Shown here: positions 10,115 through 17,867 of the stretch, one piece after another
Layout: every line of letters begins with the position of its first letter
Numbering within the stretch: the stretch's first letter is position 1
From: Nitrobacter sp. 62-23
GTDB taxonomy: Bacteria; Pseudomonadota; Alphaproteobacteria; Rhizobiales; Xanthobacteraceae
Assembly: GCF_001897285.1 (NCBI RefSeq)
Contig: NZ_MKSM01000114.1
Span: 1-44,773 of the forward strand
Length of the DNA stretch: 44,773 nucleotides
Direction of reading: 5' to 3'
Program-made: the position numbers and the translations under genes
Notes under the pieces: model-generated
Told to the model about the DNA's origin: nothing
Database searches by the model: none
Seen by the model: the letters and a program-made list of their open reading frames with translations, nothing else

Positions 10115-10518
10115 GCTGCGTTCTCTCTGTCAGTTCAGTTGTAAAGGTTTTGCAGAATCTCGGGGCGAAAGCCAGTCCCGCCGATTTGAAAATTCATGCA
10201 CCCCATGCAGCGCGTTCATCTTCAGATCTTTCAAATTCAGGTCTTTCAAATCGAAAGCGGTACTGGAAGCATAAAGCTGCTCGCACTCTTTGCTTTCCCA
10301 AGTTCGTCAAGAGCAAATGTCATAACCTTACATGAACTTCGGAAAGCGGTTACAGGTGTGCCGCAGTTCGCATGCCGCCTCAAGCCACGTACCGACTTGC
10401 ATAGGCTCCCTGTGTCATTCCGCTGTCCGGATTACTTCTTCCGTCGGCATCTTGTGGGCTGCATCCTTTCGCGTTATGCTCGCATGGCGATCATGGCGCC
10501 GCAGCACGGGGGTTTTCC
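10115..10518. promoter_or_regulatory. Divergent ureE / ureD control region
   Basis: This 404-bp gap must contain the start signals of both urease units. It holds a 15-bp imperfect tandem repeat, CAGATCTTTCAAATT then CAGGTCTTTCAAATC (10223-10237 and 10238-10252, two differences), a possible protein-binding site. I looked for a sigma-54 -24/-12 pattern (TGGCAC-N5-TTGC), expected for NtrC control, and did not find a convincing one. Confidence 0.4.
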
Positions 10519-11349
10519 TTGGACGAAGATTGCTGGCGTGCAGAGCTTGAACTTTGGCTCGAACACCATGATGGCAAAACACGATTGATGCGCCGCCGTC
10601 ATGTCGGACCGCTTGTGGTACAGCGTCCCTTCCATCCTGAGTCAGATGGCACAGCCCATATCTACCTGTTGCACCCGCCCGGCGGAATTGCCGGTGGCGA
10701 CAGGCTTGAGATCACCTGTCATCTTGAGCCAGGAACGCGCGCCGTCCTGACGACGCCTGGCGCGACAAAGTTTTACCGCAGCGTAAACGGCCTGAGCAAA
10801 CAGACAACCTCGATCAATGTCGGCGCCGGCGCCGTCTGCGAGTATCTTCCCCAGGAGACCATTATTTTTGATGGCGCTGACGCTCACGTCGGAACGCGCG
10901 TGACGCTCGCGGCCGCGGATGCGACCTATGTCGGCTGGGATTTCCTGAGTTTGGGACGACCTGCCGCGGGCGAGCGTTTTGCGAGAGGTTCGGTGCAGCA
11001 GCGGATCGAGGTGTCGCTGGGTGGTCGTCCTGTCTGGTTCGAGCGGCTTTTTCTTCAAGGCGACGCGCCCTTGAACCGTGCGGCGTTCGCACTCGGCGGA
11101 CGACCGATCGTCGGCACCATGATTTATGTCGGCCCCATCGCGGACAACGCGGCGGAGCGTGTTCGCGACTGTCTCGGGGAGAAGGCGCGCAATGTCTTCT
11201 CGGTGAGCCAGCGCGATCAGGGAATTGTCTGCCGTTATCTCGGTGAGATGATGTCCGAGGGCAAATCGCTCTTCACCCGCGTGTGGGATGTGCTGCGTGA
11301 GGCCGGACAGGGCAAGCGAGCCGCGACGCCGCGCATATGGGCGACATGA
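10519..11349 (+). CDS. ureD: Urease accessory protein UreD
   Basis: Scaffold of the urease activation complex: UreD binds apo-urease and, with UreF and UreG, channels nickel to the active site. The 276-residue protein has the family features GPLVVQRPFHPE, LHPPGGIAGGDRLEI, LTTPGATKFYRS, EYLPQETIIFDGA and GWDFLSLGRPAAGERF. The start is a TTG at 10519: no ATG precedes it in frame, GGGGG lies 6 nt upstream, and the residues after it (CWRAELELWLE) match the usual UreD N-terminus, which an ATG at 10588 would remove. It is the first gene of ureD-ureA-ureB-ureC; ureA follows after 27 nt. Confidence 0.94.
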   Translation: MDEDCWRAELELWLEHHDGKTRLMRRRHVGPLVVQRPFHPESDGTAHIYLLHPPGGIAGGDRLEITCHLEPGTRAVLTTPGATKFYRSVNGLSKQTTSINVGAGAVCEYLPQETIIFDGADAHVGTRVTLAAADATYVGWDFLSLGRPAAGERFARGSVQQRIEVSLGGRPVWFERLFLQGDAPLNRAAFALGGRPIVGTMIYVGPIADNAAERVRDCLGEKARNVFSVSQRDQGIVCRYLGEMMSEGKSLFTRVWDVLREAGQGKRAATPRIWAT

Positions 11350-11376
11350 GACGAAATGTAGGTGGGAGGTCAGGCA

Positions 11377-11679
11377 ATGGAACTGTTGCCGCGTGAGAAA
11401 GATAAACTTATGCTTTTCACCGCCGGATTGTTGGCGGAACGCCGAAAGGCGCGGGGCGTCAAGCTCAATTACCCCGAGGTGATCGCCTATATCTCCGCAG
11501 CCATTCTCGAGGCCGCCCGCGACGGCAAGACGGTCGCGGAGCTGATGTCATACGGCGCCACGCTACTCACCCGAGCGGATGTATTGGAAGGGGTGCCGGA
11601 GATGATCCACGACATCCAGGTCGAAGCCACCTTCCCCGACGGGACAAAGCTCGTCACCGTTCACAACCCGATTCCATAA
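11377..11679 (+). CDS. ureA: Urease gamma subunit UreA
   Basis: Small structural subunit of the three-chain urease. The 100-residue product has the expected length and motifs: [23 protein letters not shown] at the N-terminus, [10 protein letters not shown], and the C-terminal [18 protein letters not shown]. The frame is open from a GTG at 11362, but the ATG at 11377 has GGAGG 8 nt upstream and gives the normal N-terminus. It is followed by ureB after 10 nt. Confidence 0.97.
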   Translation: MELLPREKDKLMLFTAGLLAERRKARGVKLNYPEVIAYISAAILEAARDGKTVAELMSYGATLLTRADVLEGVPEMIHDIQVEATFPDGTKLVTVHNPIP

Positions 11680-11689
11680 CGAGGCCACC

Positions 11690-11995
11690 ATGATTCCCGG
11701 TGAGTATTTTATCGAGGATGGCTCCATCGAACTGAATGCAGGGCGCGAGGTTCGCAAGCTGGACGTCGCGAACAGCGGAGACCGTCCCATTCAAGTCGGC
11801 TCTCACTATCATTTCTATGAAACGAATGCCGCGCTCGTGTTCGATCGCGAGAAGGCAAAAGGATTCCGCCTCGCCATTCCGGCAGGCACGGCCGTCCGTT
11901 TCGAGCCAGGCCAGAACCGCTCGGTGGAGCTGGTGGCGCTGGGGGGCGACCGCAAGGTCTATGGTTTCAACGCCAAGATCATGGGCAAATTGTAG
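11690..11995 (+). CDS. ureB: Urease beta subunit UreB
   Basis: Second small structural subunit of urease. The 101-residue protein begins [16 protein letters not shown] and carries the conserved [33 protein letters not shown] and [16 protein letters not shown]. Its length and all motifs fit the separate beta subunit of a three-subunit bacterial urease. GAGG precedes the start. ureC begins 9 nt after its stop, so the two are surely co-transcribed. Confidence 0.97.
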   Translation: MIPGEYFIEDGSIELNAGREVRKLDVANSGDRPIQVGSHYHFYETNAALVFDREKAKGFRLAIPAGTAVRFEPGQNRSVELVALGGDRKVYGFNAKIMGKL

Positions 11996-12004
11996 GAGAC
12001 GCAG

Positions 12005-13708
12005 ATGGCTACGATCACGCGCCAGGCGTATTCGGACCTTTACGGCCCGACGACCGGTGACCGGCTGCGTCTTGCCGACACCGAGCTGATCATCGAGGTC
12101 GAAAAGGACCACACCATTTACGGTGAGGAAGTCAGCTTCGGCGGCGGCAAGGTCATTCGCGATGGCATGGGACAGAGCCAGCGGCTGGCCGGCGATGTCG
12201 CCGATCTCGTCATCACCAACGTCATCATCCTCGACCATTGGGGCATCGTCAAAGCCGACGTCGGCATCAAGAACGGCCGTATTTCAGGCATCGGAAAGGC
12301 CGGCAATCCGGATATTCAGCCGGGCGTGACCATTGTCATCGGGCCGGGCACCGACGTGATCGCGGGCGAAGGCCGGATCCTGACGGCGGGCGCCATCGAT
12401 ACCCACATCCATTTCATCGCGCCCCAGCAGGCCGAGGAAGCTCTCTCCAGCGGCACCACAACGCTCGTGGGAGGCGGCACGGGACCGACCGTCGGCACGC
12501 TGGCAACCACTGTGACGCCGGGTCCCTGGGCGATCCACCGGATGCTGGAGGCGGTCGAGGCGCTGCCGATCAATGTCGGATTGCTGGGCAAGGGCAATGC
12601 CAGCCTGCCGGAGCCGCTGCGGGAACAGATTCGCGCGGGTGTAGTCGGCCTCAAGCTCCACGAAGACTGGGGTACGACGCCTGCCGCGATCGACAACTGC
12701 CTGACCGTCGCGGATGAAATGGACATCCAGGTCGCGCTGCACACCGACACGCTGAATGAAAGCGGGTTCGTGCGCGACAGCTTTGCCGCGATGAAAGGCC
12801 GGGCGATCCACAGTTTCCACACCGAGGGCGCGGGCGGCGGCCACGCGCCCGACATCATCACGGCGGCGGGTGAAGCGAACATCCTGCCGTCATCCACCAA
12901 CCCGACGCGTCCCTACACGATCAACACCATCGACGAGCATCTCGACATGCTGATGGTGTGCCATCACCTCAGCCCGCAGATTCCGGAGGACGTCGCCTTC
13001 GCCGAATCGCGGATCCGCAAGGAGACCATCGCCGCGGAAGACATCCTGCATGATCTCGGCGTGTTTTCGATGATGTCGTCGGACTCGCAAGCGATGGGCC
13101 GCATCGGCGAGACCACGCTACGTTGCTGGCAGACGGCTCACAAGATGAAGGTGCAGCGCGGGCCGTTGCCGGAGGACAGCGCGCGCAACGATAATTTCCG
13201 CGCGAAACGCTATGTCGCCAAATACACCATCAATCCGGCGCTCACGCATGGCTTCGCGCACGAGATCGGCTCCATCGAGGTCGGCAAACGCGCCGACCTC
13301 GTCCTGTGGAAGCCGGCTTTCTTTGGTGTGAAGCCGGCCCTTGTCATGATTGGCGGCATGATTGCCAGCGCCCCGATGGGCGATCCCAACGCCTCGATCT
13401 CGACACCGCAGCCCGTGCACTACCGGCCGATGTATGGGGTGCTTGGCCGCGCCCTCGGCTCGACCGGCGTCACCTTCGTTTCCAAGGCGGCGCTTGATGA
13501 CGATATCGGCGGCAAGCTTAAGCTCAGCAAGCAACTCGTGGCCGTGCGCGGGACGCGGACCATTCGCAAGAAAGACATGATCCACAACGGACTCACGCCG
13601 AAGCTGGAGGTCGATCCGCAGAATTATCAGGTCCGCGTCGATGGCCAGATCATCACCTGCGAGCCGGCGCGCGAATTACCCATGACGCAGCGATACTTTC
13701 TGTTCTGA
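12005..13708 (+). CDS. ureC: Urease alpha subunit UreC
   Basis: Catalytic subunit that hydrolyses urea to ammonia and carbamate at a dinuclear nickel centre. The 567-residue protein keeps every metal ligand at the positions known from Klebsiella urease: His134 and His136 (DTHIH), the carbamylated Lys217 with His219 (GLKLHEDWG), His246 (ALHTDTL), His272 ([11 protein letters not shown]) and Asp360 (SSDSQAMGR). The active-site flap Cys319-His320 (VCHHLS) is also intact. GGAG lies upstream of the ATG. Nothing suggests loss of function. It is followed after 56 nt by the urea transporter. Confidence 0.98.
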   Translation: MATITRQAYSDLYGPTTGDRLRLADTELIIEVEKDHTIYGEEVSFGGGKVIRDGMGQSQRLAGDVADLVITNVIILDHWGIVKADVGIKNGRISGIGKAGNPDIQPGVTIVIGPGTDVIAGEGRILTAGAIDTHIHFIAPQQAEEALSSGTTTLVGGGTGPTVGTLATTVTPGPWAIHRMLEAVEALPINVGLLGKGNASLPEPLREQIRAGVVGLKLHEDWGTTPAAIDNCLTVADEMDIQVALHTDTLNESGFVRDSFAAMKGRAIHSFHTEGAGGGHAPDIITAAGEANILPSSTNPTRPYTINTIDEHLDMLMVCHHLSPQIPEDVAFAESRIRKETIAAEDILHDLGVFSMMSSDSQAMGRIGETTLRCWQTAHKMKVQRGPLPEDSARNDNFRAKRYVAKYTINPALTHGFAHEIGSIEVGKRADLVLWKPAFFGVKPALVMIGGMIASAPMGDPNASISTPQPVHYRPMYGVLGRALGSTGVTFVSKAALDDDIGGKLKLSKQLVAVRGTRTIRKKDMIHNGLTPKLEVDPQNYQVRVDGQIITCEPARELPMTQRYFLF

Positions 13709-13764
13709 TCTGAGACCGCGCCCGGAAACGCAGGGTTGATCTTGTCGAGAATCGGAGGGCTTCC

Positions 13765-14808
13765 ATGCGTGTTGACCGGTTTCAGAACCATGCCGTCTTG
13801 GGCTTCGTCGATTGGACGCTCCGCGGCGTCGGCCAGGTCGTGTTTCAGAATAATCCGTTGGCCGGCTTGGTCATCCTTGCCGGCCTTCTCGTCAATTCGT
13901 GGATATATGCCGCAATCTGCGTCGTCGGAGTGGTCGCGAGCACATTGACCGCCATCGTTCTGAAGGCCGACAAGGCGCTTATTCGTGATGGCTTGTTCGG
14001 CTTCAACGGTGCGCTGGTCGCACTCGCGCTCGTTGCGTTTACGAGCGAGGATTTCCGCGCCGGCGCGATACCGTCCGTCGCCATGCTGGCCTATCTGATC
14101 TGCGCCGCGGCGCTCACCACGATGGCCTTTGCAAGCATTGCGGCATTGCTCGGCCCCCACAAGGTCGCGCCGCTGACGATGCCTTTCGTGTTCGTGGGCT
14201 GGCTGTTTCTGTTCGCCGTCCTGAAATTCGACGCCATCGATGCCGGACCGATGGCGAAGCCGGTCTCGCCAGATCAATTTCCCTATGACGCGCCCTATGA
14301 TCTTCGAACATGGTATGAGGGAATAGGCACGTCGATCGGCCAGATCTTTTTCCAGGACAACTGGATCACGGGTTACATCATCATTGTCGGCATGGCGATC
14401 AATTCGCGGATCAGCGCCACGATGGCGTTTCTCGGCGCGGTGATCGGCACGGTTGTCGCCGTGATGTTCGGAGGGCCGGAGGGCGCCATTCGCGACGGCC
14501 TGTTCGGCTATAATGCGGCGCTTACGGCGATCGCTCTGGGCGGTTTCTTTCTGGTGCTGACCTGGAGCAGCTTCCTTTACGCCGTATTCGGCGCCATCGT
14601 TTCAGCATGGCTCTGGGCGTCGATCGCCATCTTTCTCAAGCCCATCGGCATGCCCGTGCTGACTTCCACCTTCGTCATCGTCACCTGGACCATGCTGATC
14701 GGCCAGTATGCGTTCAAAGCGCTCGTACCCGTTCCTCCCGCCGAGGCGACAACTCCGGAAGACAACCGGCGGCGCTATCTTGAAGAAAGCGAGCGTTCGC
14801 AGACCTGA
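13765..14808 (+). CDS. Urea transporter (UT family)
   Basis: Channel-like transporter that lets urea move down its gradient through the inner membrane. The 347-residue protein has the two-fold internal repeat of the UT family: GVGQVVFQNNPLAGLVILAG (about 22-41) matches IGQIFFQDNWITGYIIIVG in the second half, and RDGLFGFNGALVALAL matches RDGLFGYNAALTAIAL. About ten membrane helices are expected. GGAGGG lies just before the ATG. It stands directly after ureC, so urea entry and hydrolysis are likely co-expressed. It converges with ureF, with only 6 nt between the two stop codons. Confidence 0.92.
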   Translation: MRVDRFQNHAVLGFVDWTLRGVGQVVFQNNPLAGLVILAGLLVNSWIYAAICVVGVVASTLTAIVLKADKALIRDGLFGFNGALVALALVAFTSEDFRAGAIPSVAMLAYLICAAALTTMAFASIAALLGPHKVAPLTMPFVFVGWLFLFAVLKFDAIDAGPMAKPVSPDQFPYDAPYDLRTWYEGIGTSIGQIFFQDNWITGYIIIVGMAINSRISATMAFLGAVIGTVVAVMFGGPEGAIRDGLFGYNAALTAIALGGFFLVLTWSSFLYAVFGAIVSAWLWASIAIFLKPIGMPVLTSTFVIVTWTMLIGQYAFKALVPVPPAEATTPEDNRRRYLEESERSQT

Positions 14809-14814
14809 GTTCGT

Positions 14815-15471
14815 TCAGGAGCGGAACAAGCGACTGTACTGTGTCTCATGCCAAGCGCTGGCCATGGCCAGTGCCGGCGCGACGTTGCCGATTTCATCAT
14901 CCGGAAGCGAAGCGGCATTCGCGGACGCGCGTTCGATCACCTGCACCGCCGCGATCAGAATGCGCTGGCCGGCGGTATGACCGAGCGGAACAAGACGGAT
15001 CGCAGCCGCCACCTGTGCTTCGACCACGCTCCACATCAAACCTTTGAGCGCATCGGCCGATGCGATCCGCCAATGATGGGCAGCGATCGCGAACATCGCC
15101 GGATAAGTGACAGCGCGCCCGGGAGCGCGCCGGGCGAGCGGCACCTCCAGATCGAGCAGAAGCTGCAGCAGTGCTTCGCCCATCCGTGTGTCTTCGAGCG
15201 CGAGTTCGCGGCTCTCGCGGCCCGCCGCGAGCCAGGCATCCAAAGCCAGGAATCGCTCGCTGTCGTCATGCTTCAATGCGCAGGTCATGCGCCAGAACAG
15301 CGCGCCATCGAGCACGGCGTAGGTGTGTTCGAGCGTTCCCAGTATCCATTCGCACGCGCTGGCCTCGTCGACGACAATGCGCGCGGCGACGGCCGCTTCC
15401 AGACCGCGGGAATAGGAGAACGCTCCCACGGGCAGGCTCAGGCTAGCCAGACGCAGCAGGTGAAGCGGCAT
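14815..15471 (-). CDS. ureF: Urease accessory protein UreF
   Basis: Part of the UreD-UreF-UreG complex, needed for correct nickel insertion into urease. The 218-residue product has LLRLASLSLPVGAFSYSRGLE at its N-terminus, the UreF hallmark, and a helical body with GRESRELALEDTRMGEALL and the C-terminal IGNVAPALAMASAWHETQYSRLF. The frame is open to 15585, but the ATG at 15471 lies close before the conserved start of the family and is preferred; GGAG is very close to it, so the exact start is uncertain. The gene stands alone on the minus strand, convergent with the urea transporter. Confidence 0.92.
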   Translation of the reverse strand: MPLHLLRLASLSLPVGAFSYSRGLEAAVAARIVVDEASACEWILGTLEHTYAVLDGALFWRMTCALKHDDSERFLALDAWLAAGRESRELALEDTRMGEALLQLLLDLEVPLARRAPGRAVTYPAMFAIAAHHWRIASADALKGLMWSVVEAQVAAAIRLVPLGHTAGQRILIAAVQVIERASANAASLPDDEIGNVAPALAMASAWHETQYSRLFRS

Positions 15472-15658
15472 TACTCCGGGGCCGTCGTGATAAACCACAT
15501 GCCTTCTCTGATTTGAGGCTGCCGGGTCTCCGCATGTCCCGGCACGCCTTTCCGCTGGAGCGTGATCTGATCGAGTTGAATCCAATCATGCTCCAGGGAT
15601 TATTGCCTAATCCCACTTTATGCTGGCAACCGATTCACCTCGCTGAAAAATTCTTCAG
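15472..15658. other. Gap upstream of ureF
   Basis: It should carry the ureF promoter, which is not recognised by eye. No gene. It borders the 170-bp repeat element on the right. Confidence 0.4.
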
Positions 15659-15828
15659 CTAGTGGTCCGATTCTAACATTTGCATCCCGTTGCGGCAGGG
15701 CGTTCCTGCAAATGTTAGAATCAAAGGACCACTAGCAGCTATCAGGTTTCTAGTGGAGTTTTGAATTTGACATTCGCCTGACGGGTTTGCTGCAAAGTGG
15801 GTAGCGAATGTCAAATTCACTCCACTAG
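15659..15828. repeat. 170-bp double-palindrome element, copy 1
   Basis: Two related hairpins joined by a 14-bp linker. Hairpin A (15659-15735) runs from CTAGTGGTCC to GGACCACTAG with inner arms ATTCTAACATTTGCA / TGCAAATGTTAGAAT. Hairpin B (15750-15828) runs from CTAGTGGAGT to CTCCACTAG with inner arms GAATTTGACATTCGC / GCGAATGTCAAATTC. The arms of A and B resemble each other, so the unit looks like a diverged pair. An inverted copy of the same length lies at 44580-44749; by hand alignment about 10 of 170 positions differ. The right end supplies the TAG stop of the GntP-type permease gene. Confidence 0.9.
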
Positions 15829-17264
15829 AACGATCCGAACATCGAGCCCAGGACAAGAACGACCACGAGCGAAATAATCACGCTGACGATCACGGTCATG
15901 ACCATGTCGAAATAGCTGTCGGCATGGGTTTGCTTGCTGATTTGAAGTAGCAGGAGAACCGTGCCGTTGTGCGGCAAGGCATCAAGCGTCCCTGCGCTGA
16001 TCACCGTCAGACGATGCATCAGCGCCGGATCGATGCCATGTTCAAGCGCGAGACGCATGTACTCGCTGCCCAGCGCGTTCAGCGCGATGGCCATTCCGCC
16101 GGACGCTGTCCCCGTGAGCCCGGCCAGGACGTTCATGGCCACCACGAGCGATGCCAGCGGTCCTCCCGGAATCTGCAACACCGCGTCGCGAACGATGGTG
16201 AATGCCGGCATCGCTGCCACCACGGCGCCAAAACCGACGAGGCTGGCAACCGTCAGAATCGGCAGGACTGACGAATTCGCACCGGCATCCAGGCTTTCGC
16301 GCAGCGCAGTGAGCCGCTGAAAGTTGACGGCTATGAGGGTCAGAATGGCGGCTGCGAGTGCGATCAGGACAGACCACACCCCGATGAGCCCTCCGACATC
16401 CAGATTCCACGGGGCCACGGTGAGGAAGGAGAAGTCGATGCGCGGGAGAATGACCAGCGCCATCATGAAATTCACGACGATGACGACAATAAGCGGCAGC
16501 AAGGCGAAGATGAAAGGCGGGTAGCGGTCAGCGCGATGGCCGTGGGACAGTTCGGCCGGATCGAAATCGCCCGACAAGGTCGCTTGTTCGCGAACCTTCT
16601 CGTCGATGGCGGGCATTTCGGAGTCCTCGACATAAACCTCGCCGGCCTTGCGCGCGGCGGCCTCCGCCCGCGCCAGCCACCACATGCCGAAGACAAAGGT
16701 GACAATGGATGCGATGATGCCCAGGCCCGGAGCCGCGAACGTTGTCGTTCCGAAATAGGGCATCGGAATCGCGTTGTTGGTCGACGGGGTTCCGGGAAGC
16801 GCCGACATGGTAAATGTGAAGGCGCCAAGCCCGATCGCCGCTGGCATCAGCCGGGCGGGGATGTTCGCGGCTTTGAACATCTCACGGGTCATCGGGACCA
16901 GAACGAAGAACGCGACAAATACGCTGACGCCGCCATAGGTCACCACTGCGGACGCAAGCACGACTGAAAGCATCGTCCGGCGCACGCCCAGACGTTCCGT
17001 CAGAAAGCGCGCGATCGACGTGATCGAGCCGCTATCGTCCATCAGTTTGCCGAAGATGCCGCCGAGCAGAAACAGCGGGAACCATCGCGCGACGAACCCG
17101 GCCGTACCGCTCATGAAAGTCTGCGTCCAATGAGCAAGAAGGGGCTCGCCCGAGATCAAGGCGGCAAGGAGCGCCGCGGCCGGGGAAAGGAGGAGAACGC
17201 TCCACCCTCGATAGGCGAACCACATCAGAAGTGCGAGTCCGACCAATATTCCGAGAAGCCCCAT
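15825..17264 (-). CDS. GntP-family permease (gluconate/hydroxyacid:H+ symporter type)
   Basis: Inner-membrane symporter of the GntP superfamily, whose members import gluconate or related hydroxy acids. The 479-residue protein has about 12 hydrophobic segments, the family-like sequences GGVSVFVAFFVLVPM, MSALPGTPSTNNAIPMPYFGT and ASGGMAIALNALGSEY, and a central hydrophilic loop (about 205-245). Its substrate cannot be told from sequence. AAGGGA stands about 8 nt before the ATG at 17264. Its stop codon TAG is the CTAG end of the 170-bp repeat, so the element sits exactly at the 3' end of the gene. No partner genes are adjacent. Confidence 0.8.
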   Translation of the reverse strand: MGLLGILVGLALLMWFAYRGWSVLLLSPAAALLAALISGEPLLAHWTQTFMSGTAGFVARWFPLFLLGGIFGKLMDDSGSITSIARFLTERLGVRRTMLSVVLASAVVTYGGVSVFVAFFVLVPMTREMFKAANIPARLMPAAIGLGAFTFTMSALPGTPSTNNAIPMPYFGTTTFAAPGLGIIASIVTFVFGMWWLARAEAAARKAGEVYVEDSEMPAIDEKVREQATLSGDFDPAELSHGHRADRYPPFIFALLPLIVVIVVNFMMALVILPRIDFSFLTVAPWNLDVGGLIGVWSVLIALAAAILTLIAVNFQRLTALRESLDAGANSSVLPILTVASLVGFGAVVAAMPAFTIVRDAVLQIPGGPLASLVVAMNVLAGLTGTASGGMAIALNALGSEYMRLALEHGIDPALMHRLTVISAGTLDALPHNGTVLLLLQISKQTHADSYFDMVMTVIVSVIISLVVVLVLGSMFGSF

Positions 17265-17867
17265 ATCTAAATCCCTTGAATTCAGGATGACAGCAACGAC
17301 GTCGTTGCCCGCCCCCCGTGAGGCAGGATGTCAACGCTCGCAAAATTACTCGACGCGCGAGCCAGTTCGTCGGAACGTAGCACGTCGGAAGCGCGGTTCT
17401 GATAGTATTCCATTGAATGAATTTAATTTACAGACGAGCGCACTGCAAAGATCGCTGTCGGTCCGGGGACGGACGCCAGTGCGGGACTTCAATGTGGTGG
17501 ATACGGCGCCAATAGATGGGAGATGCATGCGTTGGATCGAGCTAGGCAAACCTCATAAAAAGCCAGGAGGAAGAGCAAGCCGAGAGAAAGAGAAAAAGAG
17601 AAAAAGACGACAACGGATTCGTTGCCTGCTGAAGATGCTGTTCATCTCCCGCGAGGCAGGTTGTGCAAAGTATGACGCCCGCAAACTCTTGATGCAAACG
17701 AAATATCTGCCCATAATGAAGCGAGCGCTCAATGGATCCCGTGAATTTCGCCGCTCGCCAAGCACCACATTTTGGCATGACTTCATTACCGATGACATTC
17801 ATTGACATCGTCTCTTCGTGGCCGGCTTGCCGGAGGCAGGTGGCAAGATTTTCGACGGGGATAAGCT
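17265..17867. other. Intergenic region with a purine mirror repeat
   Basis: About 600 bp between the divergent permease and TonB-receptor genes. It should hold both promoters. A purine-only tract at 17582-17607 includes a 17-nt mirror repeat AGAAAAAGAGAAAAAGA. I see no known riboswitch or metal-regulator operator. An open frame at 17287-17805 codes for a basic low-complexity product and is not accepted. Confidence 0.5.

Noticed and set aside
10115-10518. Sigma-54 (NtrC-type) promoter for the urease units
   Set aside because: No adequate TGGCAC-N5-TTGC match was found on either strand by eye.
17287-17805. Open frame of 172 codons upstream of the TonB-receptor gene
   Set aside because: Its product is basic and low in complexity because it crosses the purine tract; there is no family motif and no convincing ribosome site.
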